This document shows, in pieces, positions 57,438 through 64,000 of a DNA stretch of 64,000 nt. The notes below the pieces were generated by a model. That model saw only the letters and a program-made list of their open reading frames with translations, was not told the origin of the DNA and made no database searches. Made by a program: the position numbers and the translations under genes. The stretch is taken from the NCBI GenBank assembly GCA_027559495.1, contig JAMXSV010000019.1, forward strand, positions 806,001-870,000, in the 5' to 3' direction. How positions within the stretch are numbered: position 1 is the stretch's first letter; each line of letters opens with the position of its first letter. The DNA is from Aurifilum marmelostoma (taxonomy: Eukaryota > Ascomycota > Sordariomycetes > Diaporthales > Cryphonectriaceae).

Positions 57438-59659
57438 ATGAGGTACTTCTTTTCTCAGCCCTGCTGTCCCTGGTGGCCCTCTGGACCACCACAATATTAT
57501 GCACCCTACCGGAGGGCGCAGTCGTCGAGCACGGCTTGACGGACTGCGCCTCGGGGATCCTACTCTGCGCAGTAGGCAGATCTTCCAGGGGCCGGTTTGA
57601 GGTGTGCGGGCCGGTCGTCGCCAACAACAGCGCACCTCCCCACCCTCTCACGGCCGCCCTGGTGGATGATGTGGAGCAGGAGCAGGGTTTGACGTCGGTC
57701 GTGGTGCCCGGCACGACGCCGGCTGGCCAGAAGCCTGCTTCGTCGACTGGGCTTGTTGGCACTTGCTCCCCGGGCAAGTTCACGACGACCATCACCCAGA
57801 CGATGCACCTGGGTGATGGGCAGACGACCGGTTCTTCTCTTCCCCCTTCCGAGACCGTGGTGGCCAGCAGTTACACGCGGACCATCACGGTGAAGGCGTC
57901 CACGGTCGGCAAGCATGGAGACATCCCGCTCACCGTGGGCATAGAATGTGATGGTGGCTGCGCGCTCACCCCGTCCTCGCACTCTCGCCTTCCCCCGCCA
58001 TCGACATTGGTGACACTGAGGAGTTCATCAACAGGGAGTGCCACGACCAAGACGTCTTCTTTGAGGTCTTCCTCGACGGCATCGGCAACCCGGTTGTCCA
58101 GCCTACTGAGGTCCTCTTCTCTGGCCTCGTCTTCATCATCGTCGTCCTCTTCTTCTTCCTCCGTCACGGCTCGGAGGTCGTCGTCGCGTACCACGTCTTC
58201 AAAGACCACGCGGCCGCCCAAACCGTCGACTCCTCCCAAGCCGCCGAAGGAATCAAAGAAGCCAGCTCCCGACAAGCCTGACGTGCCCAGCAAGAAGCCA
58301 ACAGCCTCGTCACCACCCAAGAAGAAGCCCACTGCCCCCGTGAAGACTGTAAGTTGTCCCTCCTATGTGAAGGACCCTCTCTCTTCTATCTCTTATCAAG
58401 ACTTCAAATACTAACTCATCGTCATGACAACTCAGGCCATCCCGCCCGGCGCAACACACCTACCACACTACTCCGAAAAGGTAGGCCTGGCCGTAGGCCT
58501 CGGAGCAGGCGGAGGCACGCTCGGCGCAGCAGCGATATGCTACGTGGTCCACAACAACAAGGACCAGGCCGTGCGCAAGCTGGCCGAGCGCATCATCAAC
58601 TCTGCGCCCGAGAGCGGCGGCGGGAGCAAGCCGGTGGGGCCCGAGGCGGGCTACGAGGCGGGCGTCGGGTCGACGACCCACGAGATCTGGAAGGGCATCG
58701 AGAGCCTCCTGCCGGACCCCAGGAGCAACAAGCTGCCCTGGCCGACGAGCCCGGAGGACACGAGCAGGCTGCTGGCGTGGTTCCAGGGCCTGTCGCGCGT
58801 GACCAGCGCGGCGGCCCGCGCGCAGGGCAAGGTTGCCGCGCCGGCGCCGCCTGCTGTGCCGCCTGATGCGCCGCCTGGGATCCCGGGGCTGGACACGTCG
58901 CCGGGGAGCGTGTGGCGGTCTGACGGCGCGGTGGCGGACTTCCCCTTCGCGGGGCCTCCTGGGGATCCCAAGTACCTCGCGCTTCAGCCCGGCGACAAGC
59001 TGACCAAGGTCAAGTACGTGCGGGACGGCTGGCTGGAGGGCCAGAGGGGACCCAGGGCCAGGGGCTGGTTCCCCGAGACGTGCGTGTCGCCGAGCACGAC
59101 GGGCGGCAAGGACCTGCCCAAGGACGTGTCGTCTGGGGAGGACGGGCTCAAGGACGACGTGGGCCCGCTGGGGATCCGGGAGTGGGCGATGCGCGATGTG
59201 GCGCGCAAGAGGCTGGCCGGGCTGACGGGCCCCAGCGCGGAGCCCGGGCAGACGCTGAAGATGGCGATGCAGGACGAGCACGTGCGGGCCGCGGAGCACA
59301 AGACCGTGCTGGGCCGGCAGAAGTTCTATGAGGAGTTTCTGAGGAACCCGCCCAAGGGGCCTGGTAGCGAGTACCAGCGGATCGTGGCGTGGAAGCAGGT
59401 CCAGATCCTTGAGGAGGTCGCAAAGATGATCAAGGAGTTTGACGATGCAAACAGACCTCCGCCGCCGCCTCCGACTCGGCCTCCGCCTCCGCCTCCTCAG
59501 CCTGGCCAGCCCAAGCAGCCTGAGAAGCCGAAGCCGAAGCCGAAGCCAAAGAAGTGTCGGCCTCGGTGGATGAAGTGCCCCAAGATCTTGCCTGCTTGTA
59601 GATTGCTGCCACCGCCATGCCCCAAGGATATTGGTGATGATGAAGGGAGTGGTGAGTAG
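57438..59659 (+). CDS. single-pass membrane protein with Ser/Thr-rich ectodomain, cytosolic SH3 domain and proline-rich tail
   Basis: Exons 57438-58348 and 58436-59659; the intron has TACTAAC and GACAACTCAG, so the halves belong together. The ATG at 57438 starts MRYFF but is out of frame with SALLSLVALWTTTILCTL; one T appears missing in a T4 run (57450-57453). Restored, this is a signal peptide and the protein has 711 residues. Layout: ectodomain with a long Ser stretch and a PPKP/Lys stalk; a membrane segment GLAVGLGAGGGTLGAAAICYV (58484-58546); then a cytosolic part with an SH3-like domain at 58937-59095 (YLALQPGDKLTKVKYVRDGW, then GWFPETCV). A helical stretch (FYEEFL, IVAWKQVQILEEVAKMIKEF) and a PPPPPPTRPPPPPPQP tail with KPKPKP follow. 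Probably a surface sensor or scaffold; no known family recognised. Confidence 0.68.
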
Positions 59660-60125
59660 AACATGGAGGTAGTGTGATGGGGGAAAGAGGAAGCGTACAT
59701 CTTCTTAGATTTCTTACTGGATCACCCAACAATAATGTGTAATTATTTATAGTTCTTCCACGGTCAATAAGCATAATATTTCAAGCGGTCAAGGTCAATA
59801 CTGCTCACACTGTTCATGATGCAATACTTTGGAGCAATCAATGTGGAAGATCAACAAGAGCGTACTGAAAACCTCTCGGACAAGGAACTTCTTTCTTGAC
59901 TGCTTGTAGGGCACGGCTGCCCCCCCCCCCCCAAGACAGCAGTCAACAATCCGTCAAGACGCGTCCTCCGTTGTTGCTCAACACTTTCGAGGCGTGATTT
60001 TCCTTGTGCCTTTCAATTCAACCAACTCATTTTCATCTAATTATATTACCCAACATCATCAAACCTTCCTTGTTTTACCTCTTCATAATTTCATCAAGCA
60101 AGGCTCTGCTCAGGCACAAACCCTC
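59660..60125. other. intergenic, promoter of CHORD-like gene 1
   Basis: Contains a C13 tract (59920-59932) and a T/C-rich stretch directly before the ATG at 60126. No gene. Confidence 0.5.
59920..59932. repeat. C13 mononucleotide tract
   Basis: About 190 bases upstream of CHORD-like gene 1. Confidence 0.85.
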
Positions 60126-60783
60126 ATGGACGCCCCCAGCTCGGACGAGGCTCGGCAGCCTCGCGTCAACAACACCGCCAAGTGCGCCAACTGCTCCTCG
60201 GAGACAGCAGCCACGCCCTCCCAGTCTTCTCCTCACATTGTCATCAATGGAGGTAACATCACCATTAACCTCTACCAAGGCCCAAACATGACCACAGCCA
60301 AAGCGAGCACGGTCGACACTGCCACCGATAGCAACGACAGCCGTCTTCTCGAGAACGCTGAGAGCACAAACGGCTCAGACACAGACAGTTCCCCCGCGAA
60401 TTCCTCCAAATCACGAACGCTAGTTCGCGAGTGTCTCCTGTGCAAGTCCAACTTTACCGACGAGACCAACCATACCCAGGCCGACGGGTCTGCGCCTTGT
60501 AGTTATCACCCCGGTACGCGACCCCTTTTCACGCGTGAAGCTCAGGCTCTTGGAAGGCTCCATGGCTAATGTATTGTCTCCTTGAGCAGGTAAACTTGTG
60601 GTTGAATCGGGCACTGGTGACGACTTCTGGGTGCGCGGGTGGTCCTGCTGCAACACGTGGGGCCCCGCCTATCGCTACCATATGGCCGGGGTATATTCGC
60701 GCTCGCCGGGCTGCATAAAGGTGTATCACCTAGACAAGAACGGTCCCCGAGAGTTACCAACAGTGTGGCACGCTGCAGATTGA
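60126..60783 (+). CDS. small protein with CHORD-like zinc-binding module
   Basis: Exons 60126-60513 and 60590-60783 give 193 residues. The N-terminal 100 residues are polar and low in structure (Ser/Thr/Asn-rich, one IVINGGNITINLYQG beta stretch). The C-terminal module reads ECLLCKSNFTDETN, then CSYHPG, then WVRGWSCCNTWG, then SPGCIKVYHL. The order C-x2-C, C-x2-HPG, WSCC, GC, H matches CHORD zinc modules apart from C-x2-C in place of C-x4-C and a longer spacing before GC. CHORD proteins (RAR1/CHP1) are HSP90 co-chaperones; this protein lacks the second CHORD and CS domain, so that role is not implied. The start is the ATG that opens MDAPSSDEARQ; upstream in-frame sequence is 5'UTR-like. A relative lies 1.4 kb downstream. 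Confidence 0.72.
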
Positions 60784-62154
60784 GGCTCTTCAAGACGATC
60801 CCGCTCTGGGAGTTTAAGGTAACAGGACATCAACGCCAGGATCCATGTGCCCCAAAACATGCAGAGATATGGGCAACACCTTCAGGGGATGGCATACAGC
60901 AGTCAGCCTGGGTCAGAAATAAGGGATAGGCCTGACTCTACTTCGCGCACCGGTGGAAGAACTTTCTATTGACTACGTGCTTTATAGCACGCACATATGG
61001 AAAAGCAGATGCTTCATGAAAGGCCCTTTATGGTAGAATACATACGCGTTTGCCTTTGGTCCTCGCTCTCCAGCTCAGCCTTTTCCTCGGTGGGCGTCAT
61101 GTCCAAACACACCTGGTGCATCGTTTTGAAGTAGTAGCCAAGATCATGCGCTGCGTTGATTGACGGATGAAGTGGTGGAAGTGGTGTGGCCATTGCATAT
61201 TCCTAAAAGGTGTGGCACGTTGCCGTACGTTGCCTTATGCAGCCGTGAGCACTTCAGTGGACAATATTTGCTGCTCAGACGCAACCATCATGGCATGTGA
61301 GAAAGGAGTCTGAGTACAGTATATTGTGGTGTCCATGCAGTAGAAGACCGCGAGGCTCGCATAGCCTCGTGCAGGTCTGATCAGCCAGGAGGAAGCCCAG
61401 CCCGTCTGTTTTCTCAGGACACCGAAAGACACACCTCACGTTGATCGAGGCGTCTCTTTCTTTCCTTTAGCTTTCTGCTGTCACGCTAGTCCTGCATGCG
61501 CGGTGCTGTAGTCAAGTCAACAAATAATTATCAGTCTCAAAAAAAACCGTCTGATTTGTGCAGGTCGCGTCGATGATCGCCACACGCAACATCACATCTC
61601 CTTCCACTTTGCAGCGCCGCTCTTTTAGCAAGAGACCCCAAGGAATCCCAGTTTCGACAACTCCTTCTTTACTCGACTTAATTGCTGAGGCTGTCGTCAG
61701 AAAAGTCGACAGCGGCTGGCTCCAGTCCGCTGCAGCCTGCGCGCTCCCGTCGGATCCCTCATCCTCTCTCACGCTCACCTCTCCTTCGCGCTTCCTACTT
61801 TCCGAACAGCTGTCGTTCCTCCATATCAGCTTCACACCAGTCCGGAAAACGTAGGGCAGACCAGCCTGGGAGTCGTACCTCTCCTCGAGCCTGGCACTAC
61901 TCACACAGTCGAGTGCGAGGTATCCCCTATCGTGTCATCCCCCAAGCACGCCCGTCACCACCCTATTATCCGTCTTAGGATTTCTCAAAGGTACATGATG
62001 TACCGCTCGACCTCTACTCCTCAGTTTGGCCTCAACTTTCTACTACGAGGAGACAGGACTTCAGGGCCTCCCATCCCAACGGACACAACACTGACACTCT
62101 CAATTCCAGGAACCTCGTCACAAAAGCCCCCACCAAGCGAGACACTTCTCCACA
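60784..62154. other. 1.37 kb intergenic region between the CHORD-like genes
   Basis: No supported gene. The T/C-rich part from 61560 onward may be the 5'UTR or an unrecognised upstream exon of the next gene; several ORFs there are short and of Ser/Pro composition. Confidence 0.5.
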
Positions 62155-64000
62155 ATGTCCAGTTCCCAGTCCAGCCCGTCTTCCGACGGCATACCCCCTA
62201 TGCCCATGGCCGTCCTCAAGCGAGTAACCCTCGAACGCGTCCGCAGGCTCAGCGGCGCCAAGGCCAGGGACGTCCTCGCCACATTGGCAGTAAACATCAC
62301 CACGGCCAGGCCCACGGTCACCAACAGCTTGATTGATGCCTTGGAGAACCCCCTGACCATTGGAAACCAGCCTCACACGCCTCTGCGCTACCAGTCGACG
62401 GAGCTTGGGACGGTTGATGCTCCCGACACCCTGGCGTGGGTTCGAGGTCGGCATGCGATGGTGCATCATACTGCCGAGGCGAGAGATGGCCTCGTCGGCC
62501 AGGGCTCACATGCGACAGGACACAGTGACTCGGAGAGCTCTGAGGACGAGTCGGACACGAGCAGTTCTGAAGAGACCCCTCCATCTGCCGTCAAACAAAA
62601 GAAGACTTCGAAAAAGTCACAGATCATTCTTGATGGGGACGGCGACGGCGACGGCGCTTTCCTCACAAAGAAGACACCTCAAGAAAATCGCCCACAAGTC
62701 ATGCGACAGGACCAACTTCAAGACCTCAAGATTGGAACCGAAACGTCGGATGGTCCCAGACCTAAGAAGTTGAAGCACAAGCACAACGAGGTGAAGTCGG
62801 AGAAAAAGGCTCGTGATCAAGCATTGAAGGCCAAGAAGAAGAGGGACAAGAAGGCCAAGAAGTGTAGCAGTAAGAAGGGCGAAAGGCAAGCCCAGAGAGG
62901 TGATTCTATGTTCGTTGACCAAGAGGGACCTGAAGCATCCTCGAGCAAATCTAAGGGCAAGTCAAAAGCCCGTTCCGACGAGTACAGGCCTGCGACTGGC
63001 CAGAGTCAGGGTCAAACCAACGCCACAGCAGGAGGCATAGCAGACAACGGAGTCGCTCAAACGAGACCTCACCAGCCAACTCAAGCCACCGCAGCTGGTT
63101 CGCCTCCAGAGGCATCCTCCAGTCAACAGTCAGGAACATCGCGCAAGCGTGGTAAAGATGCAGGCCACGACGAGACGCCGATGCGGCCTTTGAAGAAGAC
63201 CAAACACGTCCAGCCCCCTCAGAATCATGGCAAGCAACAGCAGACCCCCAGTGTTATTCCAGGTCCTGCTTCGTTTTCCAAAGGGCAACAGCAGCCCGTC
63301 ACTTCTACGAAAGTCAATACCCCAGCAGTGGCACTTTCTGTCCGAACAAAGCCCTCAAACACCACTCCTTTTTCTCTCCGGCCTGTCCAGGCCGGCATGG
63401 GCTCTGAAAGGCCTCTCCAGGCGGCGCCGGCCCCCCAGAGCGGAAAAGTTTCGGAGACGGCTTCATCCATCAAAACCGAGTCGGACCTTGATGCCGATAT
63501 CCGAATGTTCACGGAGCCCATCACGCCTTTCAAAAAGGCAGTATTCAGCATCAAGCCAGAGCAGCCCTCTCCAGGCGGACAGGGCATTGATCTGGATAGA
63601 GACCTGCAGTTCGTCAACCCAGAGCGCCTCCCTTTGCTCATGACGCCCTCCAAAAACCCGGGCAGTGCATCTTTAACGTCTGCTCCTCGCCCACCGCAGA
63701 CGCCCGTGGCCAAGGTCCGCACTCCTCAACCACAGCCACCGGCCAGCCACGGATCCAAGCGGAGCAGCAGGTCTCCCAAGGGACACAAGTACATCACGTC
63801 AGTCGAGCGAGAGTTTCGCTGTAAATACTGCGGTGTGTGGTTCAGATACAGCGAGAACGAGATGGGTTTGTGCAGGCGGTGGCATCCAGGTACGTGTCAA
63901 GTATCCATAGGCAATTCTTTTCTTCCCCCCCCCACCAACTTTTCGCATATGCTGAATGTTCGGCTAGGAGTCTTTCAAAGGGACCCGAAATCGTCTCAGA
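62155..64000 (+). CDS. large nuclear-like protein with CHORD-like zinc module, truncated by window end
   Basis: Exon 1 is 62155-63889 and an intron (donor GTACGT, acceptor GGCTAG at 63967) leads to exon 2 from 63968, open to the window end. The first ~100 residues hold SGAKARDVLATLAVNITTAR, possibly a small folded region. A long disordered chain follows with acidic Ser runs (HSDSESSEDESDTSSSEE), several strongly basic Lys blocks (KKLKHKHNEVKSEKKARDQ, KKKRDKKAKK) and many TP/SP sites, typical of a nuclear, phosphorylated protein. At the end, REFRCKYCGVWFRYSENEMG and LCRRWHPG form the same C-x2-C ... C-x3-HPG start of a zinc module as in the gene at 60126. The intron splits the Gly codon of HPG in both. 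The rest of the module lies outside. Confidence 0.7.
   Translation, partial: MSSSQSSPSSDGIPPMPMAVLKRVTLERVRRLSGAKARDVLATLAVNITTARPTVTNSLIDALENPLTIGNQPHTPLRYQSTELGTVDAPDTLAWVRGRHAMVHHTAEARDGLVGQGSHATGHSDSESSEDESDTSSSEETPPSAVKQKKTSKKSQIILDGDGDGDGAFLTKKTPQENRPQVMRQDQLQDLKIGTETSDGPRPKKLKHKHNEVKSEKKARDQALKAKKKRDKKAKKCSSKKGERQAQRGDSMFVDQEGPEASSSKSKGKSKARSDEYRPATGQSQGQTNATAGGIADNGVAQTRPHQPTQATAAGSPPEASSSQQSGTSRKRGKDAGHDETPMRPLKKTKHVQPPQNHGKQQQTPSVIPGPASFSKGQQQPVTSTKVNTPAVALSVRTKPSNTTPFSLRPVQAGMGSERPLQAAPAPQSGKVSETASSIKTESDLDADIRMFTEPITPFKKAVFSIKPEQPSPGGQGIDLDRDLQFVNPERLPLLMTPSKNPGSASLTSAPRPPQTPVAKVRTPQPQPPASHGSKRSSRSPKGHKYITSVEREFRCKYCGVWFRYSENEMGLCRRWHPGTCQVSIGNSFLPPPTNFSHMLNVRLGVFQRDPKSSQ

Noticed and set aside
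58424..58440. Separate gene starting at the ATG at 58424
   Set aside because: A TACTAAC branch point and CAG acceptor at 58435 join this frame in phase to the upstream exon, so the ATG lies inside the intron.
61558..62154. Ser/Pro-rich ORFs upstream of the second CHORD-like gene
   Set aside because: Short, overlapping in two frames and without splice evidence; more likely 5'UTR, though an upstream exon cannot be excluded.

Overview
The window looks like nuclear DNA of a filamentous ascomycete (Pezizomycotina, probably a Sordariomycete). Genes are GC-rich, carry short introns (about 50-150 bases) with GTRNGT donors and CTRAC/CTAAC branch points, and encode typical mould proteins: an HsbA-type surface protein, a Zn(II)2Cys6 regulator, APC1/BimE and a HOPS VPS41. 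Spacing is uneven. Two dense stretches (APC1/VPS41/M13 peptidase at 2.9-16.9 kb; CoA-transferase/AhpD-like/dicarboxylate carrier/Zn2Cys6 regulator at 41.8-50.8 kb) flank a looser accessory stretch with long empty intergenic regions.

Layout: 0.3-2.1 kb, a small complex I MLRQ/B12D subunit and an uncharacterised gene. 2.9-8.9 kb (-) APC1 and 9.4-13.7 kb (+) VPS41, divergent from a shared promoter. 14.4-16.9 kb (+) M13 metallopeptidase. 17.6-29.1 kb, an accessory catabolic-looking block: amino-acid-type permease (+), a 5'-truncated Baeyer-Villiger-type monooxygenase (-), an intact NTF2-like/flavin monooxygenase (-), an aldehyde dehydrogenase (+) and a class 3 lipase (-). 29.1-34.0 kb is gene-free and holds a cluster of four roughly 40-base repeats, three of them centred in unit-specific palindromes. 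34.0-39.6 kb: peroxiredoxin-like protein, HsbA protein, MFS transporter. 41.8-47.4 kb: mitochondrial 3-ketoacid CoA-transferase, AhpD-like protein, DIC-type mitochondrial carrier. 48.0-50.8 kb: Zn2Cys6 regulator. 53-64 kb: an acidic protein, a conserved uncharacterised protein, a single-pass membrane protein with an apparent cytosolic SH3 domain, and two neighbouring genes that share a CHORD-like zinc module split by an intron at the same codon position.

One technical feature runs through the window. At ten places in eight or more genes the reading frame is restored exactly, with all exon phases agreeing, if one base is removed from a C/G run of 5-6. There are also twelve C/G mononucleotide tracts of 13 or more bases in non-coding DNA. 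The simplest reading is homopolymer over-calling in the assembly rather than a block of pseudogenes. I therefore annotate these as genes with a probable sequence error.

Together the genes cover housekeeping functions (cell-cycle ubiquitin ligase, vacuolar tethering, mitochondrial ketone-body and dicarboxylate metabolism) and a possible ketone/ester utilisation block (transporter, FMO/BVMO, lipase, ALDH). All functional assignments are by motif recognition from the sequence alone; no searches were run.
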